From JANXLS01 sp038227045 (GTDB lineage Bacteria; Planctomycetota; SZUA-567; H5-PLA8): a stretch of DNA of 21,408 bases. Position numbers and translations under genes: made by a program. Under the pieces are notes generated by a model that did not search any database, was not told the origin of the DNA, and saw only the letters and a list, made by a program, of their open reading frames with translations. Positions 15,101-21,408 of this stretch are shown piece by piece (the first letter of the stretch is position 1; the number at the start of each line of letters is the position of its first letter). The stretch lies in NCBI GenBank assembly GCA_038227045.1, contig JBBRQD010000092.1, forward strand, positions 1 through 21,408, in the 5' to 3' direction.

Positions 15101-17250
15101 GTATTGTTGATCGTGAAGGTGGCCATTGCAACACCGCCGAACAATTCCACGCTGCCAAAGTCGGTGCCATCCGTAATGCTGTACGTCAAACTCCCGTTTG
15201 CGATATGCATGCCGTTGCCTTGCACATCGATCTTAGGGCCTGTTGAAATGACCACATCGTTGCCGTCGCCGCCGATGTAGCTGATCGTGGCAGTCAAGTT
15301 TGAACCGAGAAAATTGAAGATCGATGCGCCTTCAGGCAGTCCGTTGAAAATCCCATTGACTGGTTGCGCGCCGCTGATGATGACAAACGTCTGGCCGAAG
15401 TCGGGCGAGAGCGTGCCCGACATCAACAAATTCGCTCCACCGAGCGTAACCGTGCCATTGACTAGAAGCTGATCGTAATCGAGGCCCGGCGTTGTCCCGT
15501 TGATATCAATCGCGAATGTGGAACCGCCGGTGAAAACGACATCGTCCGTTGAGAGAGTTCCCGTGCTGGAGCCGATTGGAAATTCTCCCGGAGCGAGCGT
15601 TCCGCCGGCGGCAATGCCAACTGTGCCGGTCACGGCTCCCACCCCTTGGAGCGTTTGTCCGTCGATGACTGAAAAAGATGAAGTAGTGCCGTCGAAGTTC
15701 GCGCCACCCGTCACGCCGACGACATCCAGTGTCGCGCCGGCTGCGATGTCTATGATAGAACTGTTCGCGAAGGAGCCGCTGCCGCTCAATTGCAACGTGC
15801 CGGCACCGACAAACGTGTTCCCGGAATATGTGTTCATTCCGGTGAGATTGAGCGTGCCCGTGCCCATTTTGGAAAAATCGCCCATGATAAGCGGACTGAA
15901 TCCGCCGCCGATCGCGTCCGCGAGATTAATGGTTCCGGAGTTGACGACATAATTTGCATTGCCGGCGAGGAACACCGATTGTCCGATGGCTTGTCCCGGG
16001 TCTGAAAGCGTTCCGCCGCCCGCGTCGCCCGTACCTTTGTTTCCAGCCGCGAGCGTGTTCCCATTAAAAGCGCTGTCGCTAATCGTCAGCATCGCGCCCT
16101 GGCGCACGAAGATGGCTCCGCCAAGTGCCGCGCCGCCGCCGCCCGATGATTGATTGGCCGAGACGTTGCCGCCGATTCCTCCACCGAATCCGCCGACGCC
16201 AATTGTGCCGCCGCCAGCCGCTCCACCTCCGCCTCCGCCGAATCCCCCGAGGCCGCCGTTTGAGCCGCCGCCGCTTCCACCGCCGCCATAGCCGCCGTCG
16301 CCGGGTAAGCCGCCCGCTCCGCCGCCACCCCCAAATCCACCCAATCCACCCCGGTTGCCCGCTCCATTTCCACCGGCCACGCCGCCTCCGCCGCCGGAAT
16401 GGAACGAGACTGTGCCGCCGCCGCCGCCGCCCGCGTTCGCGCCGCCAACGAATGCGCCATTTCCACCGCTGCCGCCACCCGTGGCGCCGGCGAATCCGCC
16501 CTGAGCGCCTGCCGTGGACGCGTTGCCCCCTGCTGCGCTCAATCCTAAGCCTCCGCCACCTCCGGCATTGGCGGTTGCGCCATTTCCACCGATACCGCCC
16601 ATGCCGCCACCACCGCCATTGCCGCTGTTTCCAATTGCCACGCCGCCATCTCCGCCGACCGCGCGGTTATTTGAAAGCGTGACGTTCGTTAGAATCAGGT
16701 TGCCCGCGTTCAGGAAGATCGCGCCACCCAAACCGGCACCGCCACCGCCCGCGTGCGTGCCGGTGCCGCCCGCGCCGCCGCGCGCGTTTCCGTTTTGTAT
16801 GAACAGATTGCTGATCGCATACGAAGTCGCCGTCGTGGCTGGCAACCCAGTATTGTCCGCGCCATTCACGCCGATAAAGAACACCCGGTCGCCGGACGTG
16901 TTGCCGAGCGAACCGCCGTTGATTGTAATCGCTCCGGCACCGCCGTTCGTGCCGTCGATCGCGATCCCCATTGGATTGGTCAAGACCGGCAACATCGATA
17001 GCAGATTGATCGTCCCGGCGCCACCCGTGTTAAACGTAATCGAGGCGGCGCCGGTCGAAGCGGCATTGGCATCGACGATCGCCTGCCGCAGCGTGCCCGG
17101 CCCGGCGTCGTTCAAGCTGGTCACCACAGTCCCCGCGCGGGCGTTGAGCGCCGCAACGCTCAGCACAATCAGACACGCCAGCGCATAATGCGTGAAGCGC
17201 TGAAATCCGGATTGTGAAAACAAGGTTGCGTTGAAAGTCGTTTTTTTCAT
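12109..17250 (-). CDS. Giant exported Gly-rich beta-helix / Ig-like repeat protein, 1713 aa
   Basis: Probably a surface or secreted structural or adhesive protein; no enzyme motif is seen. Signal peptide 1-39 (core YALACLIVLSVAAL, cut after ARA). Residues 40-460 look like a right-handed beta-helix (LNDAGPGTLRQAI start, LGGAIF turns) with a Gly-rich stretch at about 157-375. An autotransporter-associated strand follows (GTGTLNLTGMNTYSGNTFVG, about 463-482). Then come a choice-of-anchor-D-like domain (about 673-792), a cadherin-like sandwich (about 797-890), three related Ig-like repeats (about 893-1232), a putative-Ig domain (about 1233-1314) and a PKD-like domain (about 1316-1406). The last ~300 residues are unassigned. 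There is no C-terminal beta-barrel, PEP-CTERM, LPXTG or other recognised anchor. The ATG at 17250 has AAAGGTGA with suitable spacing. Domain names are from motif reading, not searches. Confidence 0.9.
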   Translation of the reverse strand: MKKTTFNATLFSQSGFQRFTHYALACLIVLSVAALNARAGTVVTSLNDAGPGTLRQAIVDANAASTGAASITFNTGGAGTINLLSMLPVLTNPMGIAIDGTNGGAGAITINGGSLGNTSGDRVFFIGVNGADNTGLPATTATSYAISNLFIQNGNARGGAGGTGTHAGGGGAGLGGAIFLNAGNLILTNVTLSNNRAVGGDGGVAIGNSGNGGGGGMGGIGGNGATANAGGGGGLGLSAAGGNASTAGAQGGFAGATGGGSGGNGAFVGGANAGGGGGGTVSFHSGGGGGVAGGNGAGNRGGLGGFGGGGGAGGLPGDGGYGGGGSGGGSNGGLGGFGGGGGGAAGGGTIGVGGFGGGIGGNVSANQSSGGGGAALGGAIFVRQGAMLTISDSAFNGNTLAAGNKGTGDAGGGTLSDPGQAIGQSVFLAGNANYVVNSGTINLADAIGGGFSPLIMGDFSKMGTGTLNLTGMNTYSGNTFVGAGTLQLSGSGSFANSSIIDIAAGATLDVVGVTGGANFDGTTSSFSVIDGQTLQGVGAVTGTVGIAAGGTLAPGEFPIGSSTGTLSTDDVVFTGGSTFAIDINGTTPGLDYDQLLVNGTVTLGGANLLMSGTLSPDFGQTFVIISGAQPVNGIFNGLPEGASIFNFLGSNLTATISYIGGDGNDVVISTGPKIDVQGNGMHIANGSLTYSITDGTDFGSVELFGGVAMATFTINNTGSAPLNLTGTPSVVITGDFVVLAQPSTPLTAFNGTTTFTVQFMPTALGTRSATISIDSDDGTNTPYTFAIQGTGTPSTNADLLDLTLSVGTINPAFDGTNQPYSTAISDINTTIIVTPTTVNAGATVTVNGTPVVSGTPSGPIALNFDATTILTIVVTPQSGLPTKTYTVSVMSVNQAVTITTAANATVTFNEADQNVMLSAAVTSGGTPVNNEGFVTFQLMDGGGGNVGTALTSPVDATGNATVMYTVPGFTMTGSYTIVATFFNAINFSDSSDNTHTLTVTPAATTTAASPSFAFYSSKVQNVPLGASISIGTGGAAASRFIAVNRGGAGGAPVDEGTVTFQLLDMNSKPVGPPVTSTTVSNGSAGVTYALPGGTQPGTYTIVASYSGSGNFMPSMDNTQTLTVVAAPSTTVLGSANSVADAVDHAVTLRATVSVPGEIVNEGTVSFQVFSGSTPFGPAMVSPTVSNGAASVSFVVPGGTPMGSYRVFAIYSGGVHFTPSADNMLALHVNPFQSLITSALSATGVAGLPFSYQLTANNALAVFDASGLPPGLSFDPITAQITGIPSTVGITNAAISATVAGGTDSETLVITVSPNQAPVVPPLSSDENPAILNQVVTYSITATDADTDILIYTFNFGDGSPDLTGAFAQGTTVTVSHVYAAYTVGVTVSLTVTDGFTPVTQTVIQSVPAPASGGANVPNTLQGAPPIVTPATVPLGGLSIGVMASDGGVIQLNIDDSQLTLSRTNAYDVSTDWGDLAGRSATVKGPHPVHPFLHHGIFVAKATATNKSTKAVSGVARITLPISTAETGEGTPTPSSIKTNILSMPKDASTGITTKTIKGKFSFSAKVKDTVTYNGTIKLPAGYDPSVAHEFWVAIGNIVVETTIDKHGKGLAPGTPAVLKTLKISTKIKKGHVAVGGEDARINVTYFSQAMVSLGFDTEGISQQSQDVSKGKSAPRNIQVAMLLDGVPFQSLAPVDFSVSNNMDFGSISGRSGK
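16126..16782 (-). repeat. Gly-rich low-complexity coding tract
   Basis: This part of the giant protein gene encodes residues about 157-375, dominated by Gly with Ala, Asn and Ser (runs such as GGFGGGGGAGG and GGYGGGGSGGG). On the + strand it reads as CCGCCG-type repeats. Two similar beta-helix rungs flank the tract: LGGAIFLNAGNLILTNVTLS (about 175-194) and LGGAIFVRQGAMLTISDSAF (about 377-396). Such tracts change length readily by slippage or recombination. Confidence 0.85.
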
Positions 17251-17643
17251 AGTAGTTCACCTTTTCGATGTCGAACATCGCCACTATATCGTCGCATGTC
17301 GGAGCGACAAGAACGCTTGTCTCTCTCGATCACCGCCACGAAGCGCACATTGCATAAATGAACAATGCGAAGTCGGGCCTTGTATTGAGCGCAATGCCGG
17401 AATCACTTCAGCGCAATGAATTAATGTCGAAACTCATCTTGAAATATGCTATCCATAACATAAGTGCATTATGACACCGCCTTCTTTTACCACAAACGAA
17501 AATTTTATAAAATGATTCTTGGAAATGCCGCATGGAATTGCAGATAGTTCATTCTATATTTATCTGCGAAAATGTGTGCTCATTTGCGTTCACTCGCGAT
17601 TAAATTAGGGTGAGCCGAAAACAGAATTCAAGGAGTTCAACCC
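17251..17643. other. 393-bp divergent intergenic region
   Basis: It contains the start signals of two divergent genes. On the minus side are a ribosome site (AAAGGTGA), a 6-bp stem (17266-17271 with 17275-17280) and a candidate promoter. On the plus side AAGGAG at 17630-17635 precedes the hydratase ATG. The middle (about 17430-17580) is clearly more AT-rich than its surroundings. A degenerate periodic stretch at 17561-17606 (TATCTGCGAA, TCATTTGCGTT, CACTCGCGATTAAA) resembles, from memory, a dispersed TCTGCGTTCATCTGCG-type repeat. No gene or RNA is recognised. Confidence 0.5.
17283..17310 (-). promoter_or_regulatory. Candidate promoter of the giant protein gene
   Basis: Read on the minus strand: TTGTCG (17310-17305) as -35, a 16-nt spacer, and TATAGT (17288-17283) as -10, the latter matching the consensus at 5 of 6 positions. 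A start near 17276 would give a leader of about 26 nt. A GACAAG/CTTGTC inverted pair (17306-17311, 17316-17321) overlaps the -35 and could be an operator. Confidence 0.35.
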
Positions 17644-18408
17644 ATGCCTCAATTCATGCGCATCGAACACCAAGGCCCGCTTTGGACGCTCGCCTTCAGC
17701 CGCGAAAGAGGCTTGAACATCCTCTCAACCGCCATGCTGAAAGAATTGCAAGCGGTGTGGATCGGCATCGAGGAAGCCGGCGCGCGCGTCTGCATCCTGC
17801 GTGGTGATGGGAAGGCGTTTCTGGCCGGCGCCGACATCAAGGAAATGGGCGCGCTCGGCGCCGCGGGTGCCCGCACCTTCTCCGCGCTGGGACAGGATAC
17901 CTTCGGCCGGATCGAATCGTCGAGCGTGATCAGCATCGCGGCGCTTCACGGCGCGTGTCTCGGCGGCGGCTGCGAACTGGCGCTGGCGTGCGACATCCGC
18001 ATCGGCTCGGCGGGCATGAGCATCGGGCAGCCGGAAGTGAATCTGGGCCTCGTGCCGGGTTTCGGCGGCACGCAGCGTCTGCCGCGCGTGGTCGGCATGG
18101 GTTGGGCGTTGCGCATGATTTTAAGCGGCCAGCCGCTGGACGCCGAACAGGCCCTGCACTGCGGCCTGATCACCGACAACGGCAGCACCGACGACCTGCT
18201 CGCGCGCGCCGACGCCCTGGCAAAATCGATACTCACGCGCGGCCCCGAAGCCCTGCGCCTCGCAAAGAAGCTGACGCGCTCGGCCCTTTGCGTCGAACAA
18301 ACCGCTGGATTGAAAGCCGAACAATACGCATTCGGAAACACTTTCGAAAGCGGCGAAGCAAAAGAAGGCACCACGGCCTTTATTGAAAAACGCGCGCCGA
18401 AATTCTAG
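17644..18408 (+). CDS. Enoyl-CoA hydratase/isomerase family protein
   Basis: A crotonase-fold enzyme of 254 residues, normal for the family, predicted cytoplasmic. It most likely hydrates trans-2-enoyl-CoA to 3-hydroxyacyl-CoA in fatty-acid oxidation or a related acyl-CoA pathway. The oxyanion-hole segments are FLAGADIKEM (59-68) and HGACLGGGCELALACD (102-117). Both catalytic glutamates of classical hydratases are present as Glu111 and Glu131 (QPEVNLGLVPGFGGTQRLPR, 129-148), which favours true hydratase activity over the many non-hydratase crotonases. The ATG at 17644 has AAGGAG with an 8-nt spacer. The gene appears to stand alone: a 393-bp divergent region lies upstream and an inverted repeat just downstream, and no other acyl-CoA gene is in view. 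Substrate chain length is not visible from sequence. Confidence 0.93.
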   Translation: MPQFMRIEHQGPLWTLAFSRERGLNILSTAMLKELQAVWIGIEEAGARVCILRGDGKAFLAGADIKEMGALGAAGARTFSALGQDTFGRIESSSVISIAALHGACLGGGCELALACDIRIGSAGMSIGQPEVNLGLVPGFGGTQRLPRVVGMGWALRMILSGQPLDAEQALHCGLITDNGSTDDLLARADALAKSILTRGPEALRLAKKLTRSALCVEQTAGLKAEQYAFGNTFESGEAKEGTTAFIEKRAPKF

Positions 18409-18412
18409 CCGA

Positions 18413-18533
18413 TGGGTGCCAAGGAGCAGTACTCTGCTCCTTGCTGATGCGCGTTGAATTCCAGGCGAATCGCCACCCCCATGCTAATCGCTCTACCAGC
18501 AGCAAGGAGCAGGGTACTGCTCCTTGGCACCCA
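18413..18533. repeat. Two-armed intergenic inverted repeat, 34-nt arms
   Basis: Arms 18413-18446 and 18500-18533 are inverted copies with one mismatch and a 53-nt spacer. Each arm also contains its own hairpin (AAGGAGCAG, a short loop, then CTGCTCCTT). It starts 5 nt after the hydratase stop. The same hairpin-within-hairpin plan is seen at 5300-5375, but the sequence is unrelated. It may stop transcription between the hydratase and the next gene. Confidence 0.85.
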
Positions 18534-18581
18534 ACGCTCTTCGATTTGCAATAACAGGCGTTCCGGCGAAAATGAGTCCCA

Positions 18582-19637
18582 ATGTTCTGCACCAATGCCT
18601 TCGCCATGACGCGGCAGTTGCCGCTTTTTTTAGCGCGCTGCTTTCGTCGCCGGCGCAGCGTCACGTTTCTGCATCACCGCGAAGCGCTGGGCGACACACT
18701 GATGCTCAGCGCCCTCGCACGCGGCTTGAAAAAAGTCCGCCCGGACATACACATCGCAATCGTCTCACGCCGGCCGGAACTCTTCCAGGGAAATCCAAAC
18801 ATCGACGAAAATCGCGGTTGGCACCTCTGGCGCAGCGGCTGCACGGTCGGCGCGAAATACGGCGCAAAGGATCTGGCGGGCGAACTGCACGCAGTCGAAG
18901 TGCAATGGCGTTCGCTATGGCGCGAACTGGCGGCAGTAAAATTTTCGGGAGTGAAAGACAACGACGTGCCGCCGCTCGACGGGATTCAGCCGGAGTTGTT
19001 TTTAACGCCGGTGGAACTCTCCATGGCACGCAAATTAACTTCAGCCGAAACGAGACGCCCCGTGGTGTTGATCGGCAGCGGCGGAAAACTCAAGCCGACA
19101 CACAATCGCGAATGGGGTGCTGCGAATTATCAAGCCATCGCCGATGTGCTCGCGCCGCATGTACGGCTAATGCAAATCAGCGGCGAAGAGCAACTCAGCG
19201 TTCGCGGCAAACCCTTGCTCGACATGCGCAATATTTCCGTGCGCGAAGCGGCCGCGCTCTTCGCGTGCTGCGACGCGATGCTCGTCCAGGAAGGCGGCCT
19301 GATGCATGTCGCGCGCGCGGTGAATGCGCCGTGCGTGTCGATCTTCGGCGGCTTTGTGCTGCCGCATCAAACCGGCTATAAAGAGCAGACGAATTTTTGG
19401 AGCAAGCCGGAATGTTCGCCGTGCATTCCGCTGCTGAAGAATTGTTATCATCTCAAGTGCATGGTGGGAATTACGCCGCGAAATGTTTTGAACGCGCTCG
19501 TTGAAAAAATTCGTGAACGTTCAGGCGTCGAGATTCCGGTGCAGGTCGTTGAAAGCGTGCCGGACGATTGGACTCCGCCGCCGTTTGTGGATCGCGCGTT
19601 GTTAGAGAAGGAATTGGCTTCAACGATTGAAAAATAA
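18582..19637 (+). CDS. GT9-family glycosyltransferase (heptosyltransferase-like)
   Basis: A second, divergent member of the ADP-heptose:LPS heptosyltransferase family, 351 residues. The N-terminal motif SVTFLHHREALGDTLMLSAL carries the family Gly-Asp (Asp38). The C-terminal donor site is altered to QEGGLMHVARAVNAPCVSIFGG, with Glu-Gly-Gly where the 3063-4151 enzyme has Asp-Thr-Gly. The family Cys pattern is present (CSPC, then CYHLKCMVGITP). It is predicted to act on a cell-envelope glycan in the cytoplasm; the sugar is not known. Neither ATG 18582 nor ATG 18606 (Met9) has a convincing ribosome site; the first is listed, the second equally possible. The phosphodiesterase gene begins 2 nt after its stop, so the two are almost certainly cotranscribed. 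Confidence 0.87.
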   Translation: MFCTNAFAMTRQLPLFLARCFRRRRSVTFLHHREALGDTLMLSALARGLKKVRPDIHIAIVSRRPELFQGNPNIDENRGWHLWRSGCTVGAKYGAKDLAGELHAVEVQWRSLWRELAAVKFSGVKDNDVPPLDGIQPELFLTPVELSMARKLTSAETRRPVVLIGSGGKLKPTHNREWGAANYQAIADVLAPHVRLMQISGEEQLSVRGKPLLDMRNISVREAAALFACCDAMLVQEGGLMHVARAVNAPCVSIFGGFVLPHQTGYKEQTNFWSKPECSPCIPLLKNCYHLKCMVGITPRNVLNALVEKIRERSGVEIPVQVVESVPDDWTPPPFVDRALLEKELASTIEK

Positions 19638-19639
19638 TC

Positions 19640-21235
19640 ATGCCCACGCCCCATAAAAAACTCCTGATCCTCGGCCTCGACGCGCTCCCTTGGCGCATCC
19701 TGAAACCGGTCATGGACGCCGGTGCCGCGCCTCGTCTGAAAGCGCTCGTCGAAAGTGGATGCTCCGGTATTCTGCGCTCGACCGTGCCGCACCAGACGCC
19801 CGCTGCGTGGACCACGTTCATGACCGGCGTTCAGCCCGGCACGCACGGCATCGTTAACTGGCAGCATTATGACGCCAAGAAAAACGCGTTGACGCTTAAC
19901 AATGTCGAACGCTACGCGGGCAAGACGATCTACGAACGTTTTTCGGATGCTGGCTTCAAAGTGGGCGTGGTCATGCAACCCGTCACGTATCCACCGTTCA
20001 AGGTCAACGGATTTCTGCTCACGGGTTTCGACAGTCCCGGCATCAAAGAGCCGTTTTCGTATCCGCGCGAATTGGAAAAAGAGATTCTCGAGATCTGTCC
20101 GAATCACGGCGAGAATCTCGGCCTCGAAGAACAGTGGGAAGGTGCGAGCCAGGACGCGGGCGACGAGGCGTTCGTCAAGAATATCGAACTGCTGCGCGAG
20201 CGCGTCAAACGTGTCGCGCATCTGGCGATTGAATTGCATCGCCGCCACCCAACTGATGTACTTATGGTTTATTTTCAAGATCCGGATCTCTTGATGCATC
20301 GCGCCTGGCGCTGGTGCGATCCTACGACGTGGAACGACAACGAAGCCCGCCGCGAATCGGTGCTCGAATTCTTCAAAACGCTCGACGCGGCCTGTGGCGA
20401 ATTGATCGATGCAACACAGGCGCCCAGTGGCGAGCGGCTCACGCTGGTGCTCAGCGATCACGGCCAGCGTCCCGACGCGCTGCGCGTGCGCTTGAACAGC
20501 ATTTTGATCGAGCTCGGATTTCTCGTTCCGGCTAAGGGCTTCGGGCTGCTCAAAGACAGCGTGCGCCGCATCACCAATAAAATTCAGAAAACCGACGAGC
20601 ACGGTTTGGGAATTCCGATCGATTGGGAGAAGACGAAAGCGTTCATGCCGTTCCAGTCCTGCACGGGATTTGTCTACGTGAATCTAAAAGATCGCCAACC
20701 GCACGGGTCCGTGAGCGCCGCCGATTTTACGAGCGTGCGCGACGACGTGGTGGCGGCGTTGCGCGCCTATCGCGATCCGCAATCGAGCGCGGGCTATTTC
20801 GACGAAATCGAAGCCATGGACGAAGCCCACGGCTGGCGCAAAGAATTATTGCTGCCAGACATTTTCGTGCAACCGAAACCGGGCATCGAGTTCGTGCGGC
20901 GAGCGAAACGCGGCGAAATCGCATACCCGACAAAACGCCCCTACGCGGGCCTGCACGATCCCGACGGACTCTACATTCTGGACGGAACGAACGTAAAGTC
21001 CGCGGACAATGCGCACGCCCATATTGTCGATCTCGCCCCGACGGTGCTGGCCGCACTAGGCCAGCCGGTGCCCACCTATATGGAGGGGCGCGTGCTCAAC
21101 GAATGTTTCGAAACGCCCATGCCGGTGCAGTCGATTCCATTCGCATGGGAGTCGAAAGAAGCCGGCGACGCCTATTCGGCGGAAGGCGCGGCAACTGTGG
21201 AGAAGCGCTTGGCGGATTTGGGATATTTGGATTAA
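19640..21235 (+). CDS. Alkaline phosphatase superfamily / type I phosphodiesterase-like protein
   Basis: The 531-residue protein belongs to the nucleotide pyrophosphatase/phosphodiesterase branch of the alkaline phosphatase superfamily, two-metal enzymes that hydrolyse or transfer phosphate esters. Visible active-site elements are Asp14 (ILGLDALP), likely nucleophile Thr53 (HQTPAAWTTFMTG), Asp216 and His220 (DPDLLMH), Asp273-His274 (LSDHGQ) and His439 (GLHDPDGLY). The set is complete, so it should be active. There is no signal peptide or membrane segment, which suggests a cytoplasmic place, unlike many relatives. The ATG follows the GT9 stop by 2 nt and lacks a clear ribosome site, consistent with translational coupling. 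With a GT9 partner, a role on a nucleotide-sugar, lipid-linked or phosphorylated glycan substrate is plausible but inferred. Confidence 0.88.
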   Translation: MPTPHKKLLILGLDALPWRILKPVMDAGAAPRLKALVESGCSGILRSTVPHQTPAAWTTFMTGVQPGTHGIVNWQHYDAKKNALTLNNVERYAGKTIYERFSDAGFKVGVVMQPVTYPPFKVNGFLLTGFDSPGIKEPFSYPRELEKEILEICPNHGENLGLEEQWEGASQDAGDEAFVKNIELLRERVKRVAHLAIELHRRHPTDVLMVYFQDPDLLMHRAWRWCDPTTWNDNEARRESVLEFFKTLDAACGELIDATQAPSGERLTLVLSDHGQRPDALRVRLNSILIELGFLVPAKGFGLLKDSVRRITNKIQKTDEHGLGIPIDWEKTKAFMPFQSCTGFVYVNLKDRQPHGSVSAADFTSVRDDVVAALRAYRDPQSSAGYFDEIEAMDEAHGWRKELLLPDIFVQPKPGIEFVRRAKRGEIAYPTKRPYAGLHDPDGLYILDGTNVKSADNAHAHIVDLAPTVLAALGQPVPTYMEGRVLNECFETPMPVQSIPFAWESKEAGDAYSAEGAATVEKRLADLGYLD

Positions 21236-21271
21236 GGAATTTTTTCACCCCTAAATCTCCCCTCATTTCCG

Positions 21272-21408
21272 CAGGGCCTTTCAAAAGTCCTCATTTTTCG
21301 TAGAGAAATAGCCGATCTTCTATTCAAAGGAGATCAGAAAAATGAGTGTTGCCGCTGAAATTTCGCTTTTCGATGCCTTCAAGCAGGTTCCCGATCCGCG
21401 CAAACCGC
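21272..21408 (+). mobile_element. Left end of an insertion sequence (ISAs1-like), cut by the window edge
   Basis: The transposase start at 21342 and the upstream CAGGGCCTTTCAAAAGTCC at 21272 suggest that the element's terminal inverted repeat begins near 21272. CAGGG ends are, as I recall, common in this IS family. The right end is outside the window, so the boundary is tentative. Confidence 0.45.
21342..21408 (+). CDS. ISAs1-family transposase, N-terminal fragment
   Basis: Only 22 codons are present before the window ends. The product starts MSVAAEISLFDAFKQVPDPR, and the phi-x-x-(I/V)PDPR pattern is the opening of the DDE_Tnp_1-associated N-terminal domain of ISAs1-family (H-repeat-associated) transposases. 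AGGAG at 21328-21332 lies 9 nt before the ATG, a strong ribosome site that supports a real gene. The catalytic DDE core is outside the window, so it cannot be said whether the element is intact. Confidence 0.65.
   Translation, partial: MSVAAEISLFDAFKQVPDPRKP

Noticed and set aside
16125..16682. Arg/His/Pro-rich open frame on the plus strand
   Set aside because: It is the complement of the Gly-rich coding tract; the CCGCCG-type composition keeps the frame open by chance.
16126..16782. CRISPR-like or tandem DNA repeat array
   Set aside because: The repetition comes from Gly codons without regular unit length or spacers.
19448..20602. Long open frame (384 codons) on the minus strand
   Set aside because: Antisense to the clear GT9 and phosphodiesterase genes, with no recognisable domain.

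Overview
The window looks like chromosomal DNA of a Gram-negative (diderm), GC-rich, probably environmental bacterium. The diderm inference rests on an LPS-export permease (LptF/LptG), two heptosyltransferase-like GT9 enzymes, the lipid II flippase MurJ and exported HtrA-type proteases. The intergenic palindromes, the giant Gly-rich/Ig-like surface protein and the long MurJ fit the PVC group best (Planctomycetota/Verrucomicrobiota). That placement is an inference from style; there is no rRNA or marker gene here to prove it.

Layout. (1) 205-5286, minus strand: a three-gene envelope operon read right to left, made of a GT4 glycosyltransferase, a WaaC/WaaF-like GT9 heptosyltransferase and a single-chain LptF-LptG fusion. 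(2) 5287-5412: a divergent intergenic region with a two-armed inverted repeat. (3) 5413-7617, plus strand: murJ with a long disordered N-terminal extension, followed by a 148-bp element with perfect 27-bp inverted ends. (4) 7930-12106, plus strand: a tight four-gene cluster made of a membrane-anchored beta-sandwich-like protein, a 93-aa unrecognised protein (TTG start), an HtrA-fold protein with two protease-like domains that have both lost catalytic residues, and an HtrA-like protease with an intact His-Asp-Ser triad. (5) 12109-17250, minus strand: a 1713-aa exported protein with a Gly-rich beta-helix region, an autotransporter-associated strand, Ig-like repeats and a PKD-like domain. Its stop lies 2 nt from the convergent protease stop. 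(6) 17644-18408, plus strand: an enoyl-CoA hydratase, followed by a third inverted repeat. (7) 18582-21235, plus strand: a second GT9 enzyme coupled to an alkaline-phosphatase-superfamily phosphodiesterase. (8) From about 21272 to the right edge: the start of an insertion sequence with an ISAs1-like transposase.

How the genes work together. Most genes concern the cell envelope: glycan assembly (GT4, two GT9), LPS transport (LptFG), peptidoglycan precursor flipping (MurJ), periplasmic quality control (HtrA pair) and a very large surface or secreted protein. The most unusual content is the four-gene cluster at 7930-12106, in which an active HtrA-like protease is encoded directly after a doubly degenerate pseudoprotease and two proteins I do not recognise. 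Three different two-armed palindromic repeats occupy the gene borders, and a fourth repeat type has become part of the coding sequence at the 5' end of the active protease.
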